The notes under the pieces: model-generated
Databases searched by the model: none
Told to the model about the DNA's origin: nothing
What the model saw: only the letters and a program-made list of their open reading frames with translations
Shown here: positions 19,063-31,712 of the stretch, one piece after another
How positions within the stretch are numbered: the stretch's first letter is position 1
Layout of the letters: each line of letters begins with the position of its first letter
Program-made: the position numbers and the translations under genes
Assembly (NCBI RefSeq): GCF_038397775.1
Contig: NZ_CP151650.1
Coordinates: forward strand, 3,162,001-3,226,000
Origin: Pseudomonas sp. RC10
Lineage (GTDB): Bacteria > Pseudomonadota > Gammaproteobacteria > Pseudomonadales > Pseudomonadaceae
Direction of reading: 5' to 3'
Length of the DNA stretch: 64,000 bases

Positions 19063-19179
19063 ATGAGCAACCACCACCCTAAAACTGCCAAGTCCGACAG
19101 TCATGTAGATGCCTGGGCGATTTTCTTTCTCATCGTACTCGTCGTGGGGGCCGCCGTTTTCTGGGTCAGTCACCAGTAG
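19063..19179 (+). CDS. Small single-pass membrane protein, 38 residues
   Basis: ATG at 19063 with AGAGG 8-9 nt upstream, ending in TAG at 19177. The product has a polar, histidine-containing N-terminus (MSNHHPKTAKSDSHVDAW) and one strongly hydrophobic helix (AIFFLIVLVVGAAVFWVSHQ). The good ribosome site, the perfect membrane helix and a position in an otherwise empty gap support a real gene. Size and layout recall small subunits of respiratory oxidases such as CcoM, but I do not recognise the sequence. It is divergent from cysI and 111 bp upstream of a periplasmic binding protein gene. Confidence 0.6.
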   Translation: MSNHHPKTAKSDSHVDAWAIFFLIVLVVGAAVFWVSHQ

Positions 19180-19290
19180 CGCGGACACCGGGCTGACGCG
19201 GGGTACAACTTACCCGGCCGCTGCCGATAAGGTATAAGCAGACCTGTGCAAGGTCGTCTGCATACTTTATGGCGTTGAGGCTCGGTGTCC

Positions 19291-20379
19291 ATGATCAGGT
19301 TTTTCAGTGGCTGCCTCATTGGCGTCGTGGGCTGGCTGTGGCTGGGCGGTGCCTGGGCCGCGTCGGTGGTGTTTCTCAATCCGGGTTCGACGCCTGATCC
19401 TTACTGGAACAGCTATTCCCGATTCATGGAGGCGGCTGCCAGTCGGCTGGGCATGGACCTGACCGTCTATTACACCGATCGCGATACGCGCACCTTGCTG
19501 ACCCTCGCGCGCAAAGCGTTGCAGGGCAGCCCGCGTCCGGATTATCTGGTGTTTTCCAATGAGCTGAATGTGGCGCCGGAGGTGCTACGTCTGTCCGTGG
19601 GCAGCGGCGTGAAACTGCTGGCAGTGAACAACACGTTCACAGACGACCAACTGGCCATTCTCGGCGACCTGCACAGTCGCTACCCGGATTTCCTCGGCAG
19701 TGTGGTGGCCAACGACGAGGAGGGCGGGTATCTCGTCGCCAAGCGTTTGATTGACTCGCATCCTCCGGTGCTGCCCGGCCAGACCATTGACATGCTGGCG
19801 TTTTCCGGCACCAACAGCACGCCGGTGTCGTTGCAGCGCGAGCGCGGCCTTTATCGCGCCTTGGCCGAACACCCGGAGATACGTCTTCGGCAGATCGTCC
19901 TTGGCGGCTGGCGCCGGGACCGTGCGTATGAACAGGCGCAAGTGCTGCTCAAGCGCTACCCCAACGTGCACCTCATCTGGACGGCGAGCGATCAAATGGC
20001 GTTTGGTGTCATCGATGCTGTGCGCGAGGCGGGCAAGCAGCCGGGCAAGGACATCTGGCTCGGCACCATCAACGACTCCACGGCAGCCTTGCAAGCCTTG
20101 CTGGAAGGGCGTCTGACGGTGGTGGCGGGCGGGCATTTCACGCTGGGCGGCTGGGCGCTGGTGCTGTTGAATGATTACGATCATGCTGACCCCAAAACCC
20201 GTCAGGCCATCGGCTCATGGATCGTGCGCGCGATGCAGATCAGGGAGCGTCGCGACAGCGTGCACTTCATGCAGGCCAATGCCCGCGACGATTACGACAT
20301 TGACGTGCGTGAGTTTGTCGGGGGGCACAGCCCGCCGAGCGTGACGTACCCCTTCGTGCGGCTGGAAACGTCCAACTGA
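19291..20379 (+). CDS. Periplasmic substrate-binding protein (type I fold)
   Basis: 362 residues. A signal peptide (MIRFFSGCLIGVVGWLWL, cleavage after AWA) is followed by a two-lobe periplasmic-binding-protein-I fold. Recognisable parts are the first-lobe segment with SVVFLNPGSTPDPYW, a DMLAFSGTNSTPVSLQRERG hinge region, and WTASDQMAFGVIDAVREAG as found in sugar-binding or LacI-like proteins. The ATG at 19291 has GAGG 10 nt upstream; a GTG two codons earlier is only 4 nt away. No ABC permease or ATPase gene is adjacent, so it may serve a sensor kinase rather than a transporter. The ligand is unknown. Confidence 0.82.
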   Translation: MIRFFSGCLIGVVGWLWLGGAWAASVVFLNPGSTPDPYWNSYSRFMEAAASRLGMDLTVYYTDRDTRTLLTLARKALQGSPRPDYLVFSNELNVAPEVLRLSVGSGVKLLAVNNTFTDDQLAILGDLHSRYPDFLGSVVANDEEGGYLVAKRLIDSHPPVLPGQTIDMLAFSGTNSTPVSLQRERGLYRALAEHPEIRLRQIVLGGWRRDRAYEQAQVLLKRYPNVHLIWTASDQMAFGVIDAVREAGKQPGKDIWLGTINDSTAALQALLEGRLTVVAGGHFTLGGWALVLLNDYDHADPKTRQAIGSWIVRAMQIRERRDSVHFMQANARDDYDIDVREFVGGHSPPSVTYPFVRLETSN

Positions 20380-20388
20380 GCGCCGCTA

Positions 20389-20631
20389 TCAGTTTAGGGC
20401 GAAATACAGCACTAGTTGCACGATGCCCAACAACACCAACGCGAAAATCGCCGTGAATGCCACGCCCAGGATCACGAAATGCGAGGGTTTGCCATGGGTA
20501 AAGTCTCGCTCCCGATTCTTGTGACTTTGCACGCCAAAGGCTGCCGCCATGACGCTGTGCAGCATCTGCCAGAAGGTGGGTGGTTTGGGATCTTCGGGGT
20601 GTTGAGGGGAATCGTTGGATGAGGGTTCCAT
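20389..20631 (-). CDS. DUF2970 family membrane protein
   Basis: 80 residues. A proline-rich N-terminus leads into PPTFWQMLHSVMAAAFGVQS and a C-terminal membrane helix (FVILGVAFTAIFALVLLGIV), the DUF2970 pattern. The function is unknown. It is convergent with the binding-protein gene and leaves a 9 bp gap. The ribosome site is AGGAGG about 6-8 nt before the ATG on the minus strand. Confidence 0.87.
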   Translation of the reverse strand: MEPSSNDSPQHPEDPKPPTFWQMLHSVMAAAFGVQSHKNRERDFTHGKPSHFVILGVAFTAIFALVLLGIVQLVLYFALN

Positions 20632-20721
20632 GACATCCTCCTTGTATCCAAGGAGGATAGCTCACGGTCCGCGCTGCGGTATCTACGCCTTCGGCAGACG
20701 CAGGCTTGCGCGGGAGCGACG

Positions 20722-24432
<3,711 letters not shown>

Positions 24433-24501
24433 TGGCTTACCCGGACGAAGAAATACGAAAAAAAGGGGACGCAGAAAGGTGCGAAATAATAGCAAACCTG
24501 T

Positions 24502-24516
24502 ACGGTTTTAAACCGT
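24502..24516. promoter_or_regulatory. Perfect 7-1-7 palindrome between metH and cti
   Basis: ACGGTTT-T-AAACCGT, flanked by CCTG and CAGG, lies in the 174 bp divergent gap between metH and cti. A dyad in this position could be an operator for either gene or both. No regulator is recognised. Confidence 0.4.
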
Positions 24517-24606
24517 CGCAGGATTTAGATGAATTCTGCTCATGTTGATGGCGGCTCGCCACGGGTAGAATCGTCGCAGGTTTTTTTCTTTCAGGACGTC
24601 CGTTCC

Positions 24607-26922
24607 ATGTTGCATCGCGTGTTCGCCACGGTGTTGGCCCTTCTGTTATGCGGTGCGGCGCTCGCGCAATCACCTCTTCCGCCATCCTCTATCCCCCATC
24701 CGGCCATTTCCTACAGCCGGGACATTCAGCCGATCTTCACCGAGAAGTGCGTGGCCTGCCATGCCTGTAACGATGCCGCATGCCAACTGAATCTGGGCAG
24801 CGGGGAAGCGGTGTTGCGCGGGGCGTCCAAGGTGCCCGTGTATCAGGGCGAGCGCAGCCAGGCGATTGCGCCGACGCGGATTTTCTACGACGCCGAAGGC
24901 CCTGACGCCTGGCGCAAGAAAGGCTTTTATTCAGTGCTGGATGGCCAAAGCAATCAGGCGGCGTTGCTGTCGAAGATGCTCGAATTCGGCCACAGTGCGC
25001 CGCTGGTGCCCAACGCCAAGCTGCCGGACGACATCGTGCTGGGGCTTAATCGCGAGAACATGTGCCCGCTGCCTCAGGAGTTCGAGGGCTACGCCAAGTC
25101 GCACCCGGGTCAGGGCATGCCGCTGGCGGTCACCGGCCTGAGTGACGCTCAGTACACCACTCTGCAAACCTGGCTGGCCCAGGGCGCGCCGGTCGAGCAA
25201 ACACCGGTGCAGCCGAGCGCGGGGGAAGCGGCGGAAATCACTGAGTGGGAAAACCTGTTCAACCGGCCGGGTTCCACCGAGGCGCTGGTAGCCCGCTGGC
25301 TGTACGAGCACCTGTTCCTGGCGCACGTCTATTTCACTGACGGCGAGCAGGGGCATTTCTTCCAGTGGGTGCGTTCACGGACGCCAAGTGGTCAGCCGGT
25401 CAACCTCATCGCTACCCGCCGTCCCGATGACGATCCGGGCACCACCTTTTATTACCGCCTGATGCCCATTCAGGGCGTCATCGTGCACAAGACCCACATC
25501 ACCTACCCAATGGGGCCGCAGAAACTGGCGCGGGTGAAGCAGCTGTTTTACAGCGGCGACTGGCACGCCACGCAGCTGCCGGGCTACGGGCCTCAGCGCC
25601 GGGCCAACCCGTTCGACACGTTCAAGGAAATCCCGGCCGTGGCGCGTTACCAGTTCATGCTGGATAACGCCGAATACTTCGTGCGCACCTTCATTCGTGG
25701 GCCAGTCTGCCGAGGCCAGATCGCCACCGACGTGATCCGCGACCATTTCTGGGCGCTGTTCCAGGAGCCCGCCCATGACCGCTACATCACCGACGCGGTC
25801 TATCGCGGCAAGGCCACGCCGTTGCTGGCGATGCCGGGGCAGAACGACGACGTCGGCAGCGTGTTGAGCCTGTGGCACGACTACCGCAACAAGCGCAACG
25901 CCTATGAAGACCTGCGCAGCGACGCCTACGCGCACATGCCGCCACCGGGCTGGGCGACGCTGTGGGCGGGCAACGACAGTGCCTTGCTGACCATCTTCCG
26001 CCACTTCGACAGCGCCACCGTCAACAAGGGCCTGATCGGCGACCTGCCGACCACAGTCTGGCTGTTCGACTACCCGCTGCTGGAACGCACCTATTACCAG
26101 TTGGTGGTGAACTTCGACGTCTATGGCAACGTGTCCCATCAGGTGCAGACCCGTCTGTACTTCGACCTGATCCGCAACGGCGCCGAAGTTAACTTCCTGC
26201 GCCTGATGCCGGCCGACAAGCGCGACGACATCCTCGGCAGTTGGTATCAGGACAGCGGCAAAGTGAAGATGTGGCTGGATTATCAGGCCATCGACGACGA
26301 CACGCCGACCGGCCTGAAGCTGGACGAAAAAGATCCCAAGCGCGACTTCGAACGCAAGCTGATCGAGCGGGCAGGGACGTTGAACGCTGCCCCTGATCCG
26401 ATCAACCGCTGCACCGGCGCGTATTGCTCGCGTCCGGGTCTAGGGCCGGTATTTAGCGATGTGGAACAGTCGTTGAGCCGTCTCGTGTCGCGTCCGGCGG
26501 CGGGCTTGCGTGTCATCGACCAACTGCCGGAAGCGACGATGCTGCGGATTCAGGACGGAAACGGCAAACGCGTCGTCTACAGCCTGCTGCGCAACCGCGC
26601 CCACAGCAACGTCGCGTTCCTGCTCGGCGAGGCGTACCGCTACCAGCCGGGGCTGGATACGCTGACGATCTATCCGGGTGTGTTGAGCAGCTACCCGAAT
26701 TTCATCTTCAACATCCCGGCCAACGAAGTGAACGCGTTCGTCGACGCAATGGAGCAGGCCCGCGAGCACAAAGCGGCCTTCGAGAAGATCGTCGAGCGGT
26801 GGGGTGTACGCCGCAGTCATCCGCTGTTCTGGACGTATTTCCATGACCTGGACCGCTACATTCAGGAGACCGAACCGCGAGAAGCGGGGGTGTTGGACAT
26901 GAACCGGTATGAGAATCTGTAA
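24607..26922 (+). CDS. cti: Fatty acid cis/trans isomerase Cti
   Basis: 771 residues. A signal peptide (MLHRVFATVLALLLCGAALA) sends it to the periplasm. The heme c motif CVACH is at about residues 49-53, near the N-terminus as in known Cti. The protein converts cis-unsaturated acyl chains of membrane phospholipids to trans, stiffening the membrane under solvent or heat stress. Length matches the about 766 residues of Pseudomonas putida Cti, where the gene is also a neighbour of metH. The ATG at 24607 begins the signal peptide; the open frame upstream to 24529 is not supported. A REP doublet follows. Confidence 0.95.
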   Translation: MLHRVFATVLALLLCGAALAQSPLPPSSIPHPAISYSRDIQPIFTEKCVACHACNDAACQLNLGSGEAVLRGASKVPVYQGERSQAIAPTRIFYDAEGPDAWRKKGFYSVLDGQSNQAALLSKMLEFGHSAPLVPNAKLPDDIVLGLNRENMCPLPQEFEGYAKSHPGQGMPLAVTGLSDAQYTTLQTWLAQGAPVEQTPVQPSAGEAAEITEWENLFNRPGSTEALVARWLYEHLFLAHVYFTDGEQGHFFQWVRSRTPSGQPVNLIATRRPDDDPGTTFYYRLMPIQGVIVHKTHITYPMGPQKLARVKQLFYSGDWHATQLPGYGPQRRANPFDTFKEIPAVARYQFMLDNAEYFVRTFIRGPVCRGQIATDVIRDHFWALFQEPAHDRYITDAVYRGKATPLLAMPGQNDDVGSVLSLWHDYRNKRNAYEDLRSDAYAHMPPPGWATLWAGNDSALLTIFRHFDSATVNKGLIGDLPTTVWLFDYPLLERTYYQLVVNFDVYGNVSHQVQTRLYFDLIRNGAEVNFLRLMPADKRDDILGSWYQDSGKVKMWLDYQAIDDDTPTGLKLDEKDPKRDFERKLIERAGTLNAAPDPINRCTGAYCSRPGLGPVFSDVEQSLSRLVSRPAAGLRVIDQLPEATMLRIQDGNGKRVVYSLLRNRAHSNVAFLLGEAYRYQPGLDTLTIYPGVLSSYPNFIFNIPANEVNAFVDAMEQAREHKAAFEKIVERWGVRRSHPLFWTYFHDLDRYIQETEPREAGVLDMNRYENL

Positions 26923-26951
26923 ACGGCTTCATTGACTGGCCACGTTCCTCC

Positions 26952-27040
26952 TGTAGGAGCCGGCTTGCTGGCGAAGGCGTCGTGTCAGGGTTGAATGCAT
27001 CTGCTGACACACCGCCTTCGCCAGCAAGCCGGCTCCTACA
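26952..27040. repeat. REP doublet, type D (GGAGCCGGCTTGCTGGCGAAGG core)
   Basis: TGTAGGAGCCGGCTTGCTGG at the left and its exact inverse at the right, with inner GCGAAGGCG and CGCCTTCGC. This is the doublet form of the single hairpin at 16481. It fills most of the gap between cti and the acyltransferase gene. The remaining 215 bp up to 27258 show no other feature. Confidence 0.88.
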
Positions 27041-27257
27041 CTTTTTTGCGCCATCCGAACGCGCTGCGTCACCCCATTTTCGTTGAGTGAAACCCGAAAA
27101 GCCTTATAAAACATGGCCTGCAGCCATTATGCAGCCCGTCAGTCCTGCCGAACCTTTTTGCAAAACACGCAGTCGGACCCCGTAAGCCGTTCCTTCATCG
27201 TGGGCATTTTTGATGTCCAGGGGCGTGGGTCAAACCCGAGCAAGCAAGAGGTTACAG

Positions 27258-28280
27258 ATGTTGATTTCGGTTCAAGCCCTGCGGGCACTCGCCGCGTGGG
27301 TCGTTGTGTGTCACCACTTCATGCAGATTTTTTTCGACTTTCATCCCAGCGGCCCGGTCGGCCGGTTTTTCACTGAAAAAGGCGCCGTCGGCGTCGACAT
27401 CTTCTTCGTCATCAGCGGTTTGGTGATTTACCTCTCGACGGTGGACAAAGACATTCCCGTCCGCCGCTTCATGCTTAACCGCATCATTCGCATCGTCCCT
27501 GCTTATTGGCTCTACACGCTGGTCATGGGCTTGCTGGTCGTCGTCGCGCATCCGCTGCTGCCGCACCAGGTGGTCGACTGGCAAAGCTTCATTCTGTCGC
27601 TGATGTTTATCCCCTCGGAAAACCCTGGCGGCTACGGGCTGTACCCGACGCTGAACGTGGGTTGGACGCTGAATTACGAGATGCTGTTCTACGTGCTGTT
27701 TTCGATGGTCTTCCTCTTTCAGCAGCGTTTGCGTCCGCTGATCATCGCCGCCGCGCTGTTTGCAGTAACCGACGTGCTGGGCCGCTCCGGCCTGATCAGC
27801 CGGTTCTACGCCAACGACATCGTCTACGAATTTCTGCTCGGGATCGGCATTGGCGTCATCTACCGCCGTGGCTGGATCACCGAGCGTCTGTGGTTGCCAC
27901 TGATGGCGATTGGCGGGGCGCTGCTGACGATCAAGCAGTTGCCACCGGACGTGCGCATCATCAATTGGGGCCTGCCGAGCGCGGTCATCGTTGTGGCGTG
28001 CATTTCCCTCGAACCCTACCTGCGCGGCAGTCGTTTGCTGAAAACCATGGGCGATTGTTCGTATTCGGTGTACCTGCTGCACGTGTTGGTACTGTACGGC
28101 GGCTGGCTGGCGACCAAGCGTTTCGGGCTGAACCCGTACGCAGCGTTCGCGGTGTGCGTGCCGGTCATCGCGTTGGGTGCGTGGCTCAGTTACGAGTGGA
28201 TCGAAAAGGGCTTGTATCGCCGCATGAAGGGATGGCTGGACAGTCGCCGGGCGCTCAAGGACGCGGCTGCGTTGTCGTGA
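27258..28280 (+). CDS. Acyltransferase 3 family membrane protein (OafA/YrhL-like)
   Basis: 340 residues with about ten hydrophobic helices. The N-terminus holds the family motif [18 protein letters not shown] (catalytic-type histidine and RxxA) and [29 protein letters not shown] follows. These proteins O-acylate sugars of lipopolysaccharide, exopolysaccharide or Nod-like molecules at the inner membrane. The target is unknown and no polysaccharide genes are adjacent. The ATG at 27258 has AGAGG upstream; an earlier in-frame ATG (27210) is less likely. Confidence 0.9.
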   Translation: MLISVQALRALAAWVVVCHHFMQIFFDFHPSGPVGRFFTEKGAVGVDIFFVISGLVIYLSTVDKDIPVRRFMLNRIIRIVPAYWLYTLVMGLLVVVAHPLLPHQVVDWQSFILSLMFIPSENPGGYGLYPTLNVGWTLNYEMLFYVLFSMVFLFQQRLRPLIIAAALFAVTDVLGRSGLISRFYANDIVYEFLLGIGIGVIYRRGWITERLWLPLMAIGGALLTIKQLPPDVRIINWGLPSAVIVVACISLEPYLRGSRLLKTMGDCSYSVYLLHVLVLYGGWLATKRFGLNPYAAFAVCVPVIALGAWLSYEWIEKGLYRRMKGWLDSRRALKDAAALS

Positions 28281-28401
28281 AGGGCGGTGTGACGGGCGGG
28301 ATGAAAGTGGCTCGCAGGTGCATTACCTGACCGATTTACTAGGACTTTGTCAGTTGCCGTGGAATGGCGTAAACTCCGTCCCACGTCTGCGAGGAATTTT
28401 C

Positions 28402-28995
28402 ATGACCGCTATTACTATTACCGATGCCGCCCACGATTACCTGGCCGATCTGCTGCAAAAGCAGAACACCCCCGGCATCGGCATCCGCGTGTTTATTACC
28501 CAGCCTGGCACCCAATACGCTGAAACCTGCATCGCCTACTGCAAGCCGGGCGAAGAGAAGCCGGAAGACAAGGCCATTGGCCTGAAGAGCTTCACGGCGT
28601 GGATCGACTCGTTCAGCGAAGCGTTTCTGGATGACGCGGTGGTCGATTATGCGACCGACCGCATGGGTGGCCAACTGACGATCAAGGCGCCGAATGCGAA
28701 GGTGCCGATGGTCAATGCTGACAGTCCGATCAACGAGCGCATCAATTATTACTTGCAGACGGAGATCAATCCGGGTCTGGCGAGTCACGGCGGGCAGGTT
28801 ACGCTGATTGATGTGGTTGAGGAAGATGAGGCAAACATTGCTGTGTTGCAGTTCGGTGGCGGTTGCCAGGGCTGTGGGCAGGCGGATGTGACGTTGAAGG
28901 AAGGGATTGAGCGTACGTTGCTGGAGCGGATTCCCGAGTTGTCGGGTGTGCGTGATGTGACGGACCATACTCAGAAAGAGAATGCTTACTACTGA
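28402..28995 (+). CDS. nfuA: Fe/S biogenesis protein NfuA
   Basis: 197 residues. The N-terminal degenerate A-type scaffold domain (about 1-95) is followed by the NifU-like domain with the cluster-binding CxxC in [19 protein letters not shown]. NfuA carries [4Fe-4S] clusters to apo-enzymes, especially in iron limitation or oxidative stress. The start at 28402 has GAGGAA upstream. A short hairpin terminator lies 20 bp after the stop. It is monocistronic. Confidence 0.96.
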   Translation: MTAITITDAAHDYLADLLQKQNTPGIGIRVFITQPGTQYAETCIAYCKPGEEKPEDKAIGLKSFTAWIDSFSEAFLDDAVVDYATDRMGGQLTIKAPNAKVPMVNADSPINERINYYLQTEINPGLASHGGQVTLIDVVEEDEANIAVLQFGGGCQGCGQADVTLKEGIERTLLERIPELSGVRDVTDHTQKENAYY

Positions 28996-29013
28996 GTGAT
29001 GGGTGTTATCCAG

Positions 29014-29040
29014 AAAGCCTGCAGAGATGCGGGCTTTTTT
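29014..29040 (+). terminator. Rho-independent terminator of nfuA
   Basis: AAGCCTGC and GCGGGCTT pair (one G-U) around a 6-nt loop, followed by six T residues. Confidence 0.88.
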
Positions 29041-29475
29041 ATGGGTGGCGTTTGGGGGATTGGGGTTTGGGTACGGTAAGGGCGGGTGTGTTGTGTGCTT
29101 GGGAGTGGGGGCATACCCGGTTTTTCCGTCGCGACTGGCTAAGGTTCCGCCCTTACGGCGGGTCACTTTTGGCAAGAGCGCCCCAAAAGTAACCAAAAAC
29201 GCTTTGCTCCTGGTTTGGCCCTGACTTCGTCAGGGTTCCCTCACTTCGGCGACGCTCCGTGGGCCCGCGCCGAACGGACATCCATGTCCTTGCGGCGCTC
29301 TCGCGGCATCCATGCCGCTCGACCCACTCCGCGCACCTGCGTTCGGCCTGCACCCAAGTCGCGTTCTGCGGTGTCTGGACTGGCGAGGGAGAAGATCAAA
29401 AGCGATCTGGCTGGAGCTAACGCTCATCGCGGGATAAGGGTGTATGCACGGCTTCGCTCCTTGCACGATCTTCAA
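29041..29475. other. Long gene-free tract, probable dispersed repeat
   Basis: No convincing gene. The part at about 29130-29420 has a nested inverted segment (CTTTTGG..CCAAAAG around 29166-29188), then a GC-rich stretch with many stops in all frames or only weak ORFs. In style it matches multi-copy intergenic sequence that I know from Pseudomonas genomes, but there is only one copy here, so the repeat status is not shown by this window. Confidence 0.4.
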
Positions 29476-29476
29476 A

Positions 29477-29567
29477 CTGTGGGAGCGAATTCATTCGCGA
29501 AGAAGGTTCAGACGATGGAGATGGGGTGGCTGTACCGGCCCATTCGCGAATGAATTCGCTCCCACAG
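29477..29567. repeat. REP doublet, type A (inverted pair)
   Basis: CTGTGGGAGCGAATTCATTC and its inverse ending GCTCCCACAG, 91 bp. Confidence 0.88.
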
Positions 29568-29607
29568 GACTGGCTTTTTCCATCCGGCCGCGGCACACGT
29601 TGATCCT

Positions 29608-29641
29608 TGTAGGAGACGCCGGAGGTTACGACGGCAGCGAA
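29608..29641. repeat. REP-like element, type C (single arm)
   Basis: GTAGGAGACGCCGGAGGTTA and the adjoining CGACGGCAGCGAA are identical to one arm of the pair at 55290-55441, 25.8 kb away. Confidence 0.7.
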
Positions 29642-29687
29642 GGCGGACGATCAGACAACCCCCGTTTCACAGGCCTCAGCTGAAATA

Positions 29688-30434
29688 TCACGGCCTGTAC
29701 ACATGCGCATGCCCTGCGCGGTACAGCGATGATTCGCTAAAGGCGTCGTTGCCGAGCACGCGGCCGACGAGGATTAGTGCCGTTCGGCGAAAGCCTTTGG
29801 CAGCTACCTTGCCTTCAATATCGGCGAGGGTGCCGGTGACCCAGTCCTGGTCCGGCCAGCTGGCGCGGTGGACGACGGCGATCGGGCAGTCTTCGCCGTA
29901 ATGGGGCGTGAGTTCAGCGACGATTTTGCCGAGGTTGTTCACGCCCAGGTGGATGGCCATGGTGGCCTTGTGTCGCGCCAGTTCGCTCAGTTCTTCGCCC
30001 TCAGGCATGGCGGTTTTGTCGCCGTAGCGGGTGAGGATGACGCTTTGCGAGATGTCCGGCAGGGTCAGTTCGGTGCCAAGCAGCGCGGCGCAGGCGGCGG
30101 TGGCGGTGACGCCTGGGATGATTTTGAAGGGGATGCCCAGTTCGCGCAGGTGACGAATCTGTTCACCGATGGCGCCGTAAAGGCTGGGGTCGCCGGAGTG
30201 GACGCGTGCCACGTCTTGGCCTTGTGCATGAGCAGATTTCATCAAGGCGATGATCTGTTCGAGGTGCAGTTCGGCGCTGTTGGTCACCTGAACGGCTTGA
30301 TGACCCTCTAAAACGGCCTCGGGCACCAGCGATCCGGCGTAGATGATGACGGGGCATGTGCGGATCAGGCGCTGGCCTTTGACCGTGATCAGGTCAGGGT
30401 CGCCGGGGCCTGCGCCGATGAAGTAAACGGTCAT
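29688..30434 (-). CDS. cobM: Precorrin-4 C11-methyltransferase CobM
   Basis: 248 residues, tetrapyrrole methylase fold. The N-terminal VYFIGAGPGDPDLITVKG loop and the ARVHSGDPSLYGAIGEQ motif bind SAM; the GVTATAACAALLGTELTLP segment and the overall length are typical of CobM/CbiF. It methylates precorrin-4 at C11 in aerobic cobalamin synthesis. It is the last gene of the minus-strand cbtB-cbtA-cobE-cobM group, separated from cobE by a 140 bp gap with a REP doublet that could lower its expression. Confidence 0.95.
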   Translation of the reverse strand: MTVYFIGAGPGDPDLITVKGQRLIRTCPVIIYAGSLVPEAVLEGHQAVQVTNSAELHLEQIIALMKSAHAQGQDVARVHSGDPSLYGAIGEQIRHLRELGIPFKIIPGVTATAACAALLGTELTLPDISQSVILTRYGDKTAMPEGEELSELARHKATMAIHLGVNNLGKIVAELTPHYGEDCPIAVVHRASWPDQDWVTGTLADIEGKVAAKGFRRTALILVGRVLGNDAFSESSLYRAGHAHVYRP

Positions 30435-30464
30435 TGAATCTCCAACGTATAGCGGGGTTGATCC

Positions 30465-30554
30465 TCTGTGGGAGCGAATTCATTCGCGAAGGGTGGGTAC
30501 AGCCAATACATCTCTAGCGCCCGAACCGCTTCGCGAATGAATTCGCTCCTACAG
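30465..30554. repeat. REP doublet, type A (inverted pair)
   Basis: CTGTGGGAGCGAATTCATTC and an inverse ending CGCTCCTACAG. It lies inside the presumed cobE-cobM transcript, which is unusual because most copies here lie between operons. Confidence 0.86.
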
Positions 30555-30574
30555 AGACTGCATCGCCAAATGCG

Positions 30575-30976
30575 TCATGGGCTGGCGGCCAACGCAAACG
30601 TGGCCCGTGAGCTGTTTCGCCGTTCGATCACCAACCTCGCCGACGACCCGCCCAACCGCGCCGCCATCGCCAGTGCTGCGCTTTCGGCCACGCCGTAGCA
30701 GCCGGTGCTGTCGAACGCAATCTGCGAATGATGACTCAGCCGCGGCTCAAACGCTGTCAGTTCTTCGGCGCTGAAGAACGCCAACGGCAGGCCCAGCCGT
30801 TCAGCCAGTTCCAGCAACCCCGCCTCTGACGCTTTGCTGTCGATAGAGGCGAGGGCGGTGATGTCGGACAGCGACAAGCAATGTTCCAGCAGGCTGACCT
30901 CTATCAACCCTTGCAGCACTGACGCCGGGCAATCGCGCTGGCAGCCGAGGCCGATCACACGAATGTCCGGGTTCAT
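30575..30976 (-). CDS. cobE: Cobalamin biosynthesis protein CobE
   Basis: 133 residues. It matches the CobE/CbiG C-terminal domain, with VIGLGCQRDCPAS at the start and FDSTGCYGVAESAALAMAAR in the second half. CbiG-type domains open the precorrin ring or bind the intermediate; in the aerobic pathway the exact role of CobE is uncertain. The ATG at 30976 overlaps the cbtA stop by one base (TGATG), so translation is coupled. Confidence 0.92.
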   Translation of the reverse strand: MNPDIRVIGLGCQRDCPASVLQGLIEVSLLEHCLSLSDITALASIDSKASEAGLLELAERLGLPLAFFSAEELTAFEPRLSHHSQIAFDSTGCYGVAESAALAMAARLGGSSARLVIERRNSSRATFALAASP

Positions 30977-31701
30977 CAAGCGTGGCTCAACTCGGTTGCG
31001 GTCAGTTGCGCGTTGTAACGACGGAACAGCCAGGCGCTGATCAGGCCCATCGCGACCCAGAATGCGGCGTTGGTCAGCAGCGAAGCGATCTTGAATTGTG
31101 CCTCCAGCGCTTCAGGGGCCAAAGCCGAATGAACCTCCGGCTGCGGCGCACCGATCACGTGAGGCACGACCAGAATCGCTGCGCCCAGCACTTTCAGCAG
31201 CCAATGGCGGGCGAAGACGATCAGCGCCAGGCCGACGGCGGTTGACGCTGCGGTGCTGACCCACCAGGTCTGGCGCAGGGTCAGGTCGGCGGCGGCGGTG
31301 CCCGGTAATTCAGGCGGCAGACCGAGGGTCGGCGCGAGGACAAACACCGCGAAACCGGCCAGCCCCCACAGCGCGCCTTCGCGAACGCTGTTTGGCGTGC
31401 GCAGTGTGTACAGCGCCGCGAGCATCAGGGCGAAACCGACCGCGACCACCAGGTTGCCGCCGGTCGTCGACAGCACGCGCTGCCAGCCGTCTTCCGGTTC
31501 CCAGGCTTCTTCGTCATGAACGTGGGCCGCCATGGCGCCTTCGGCGTGCGCGTGCTCATGCACTTCTGCAGCGGCAGGGGCGTGTTCGTAGGTTTCCGCT
31601 TCGAGGATCAGTGGCGCGACCCAGAAGCTTTGCAGCAAGGTCAGCAACAGGGCGGCGAGCAGTCCGGTGAAACCGGCCGTTTGAGCGATTCGCTTGAACA
31701 T
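30976..31701 (-). CDS. cbtA: Cobalt transporter subunit CbtA
   Basis: About 241 residues with five or more hydrophobic helices. After the first helix comes a histidine/acid-rich external loop (HAPAAAEVHEHAHAEGAMAA, then HVHDEE), a plausible cobalt-collecting site. CbtA is the predicted membrane part of a B12-regulated cobalt uptake system in proteobacteria. The start at 31701 (MFKRIAQTAG) matches family members; an in-frame start 7 codons upstream is possible. cbtB ends 11 bp upstream and cobE starts at its stop. Confidence 0.9.
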   Translation of the reverse strand: MFKRIAQTAGFTGLLAALLLTLLQSFWVAPLILEAETYEHAPAAAEVHEHAHAEGAMAAHVHDEEAWEPEDGWQRVLSTTGGNLVVAVGFALMLAALYTLRTPNSVREGALWGLAGFAVFVLAPTLGLPPELPGTAAADLTLRQTWWVSTAASTAVGLALIVFARHWLLKVLGAAILVVPHVIGAPQPEVHSALAPEALEAQFKIASLLTNAAFWVAMGLISAWLFRRYNAQLTATELSHA

Positions 31702-31712
31702 GGCGGCAGGTC

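Noticed and set aside
19063..19179. Naming the 38-residue protein CcoM
   Set aside because: Only size and topology are similar; the sequence does not match what I know of CcoM.
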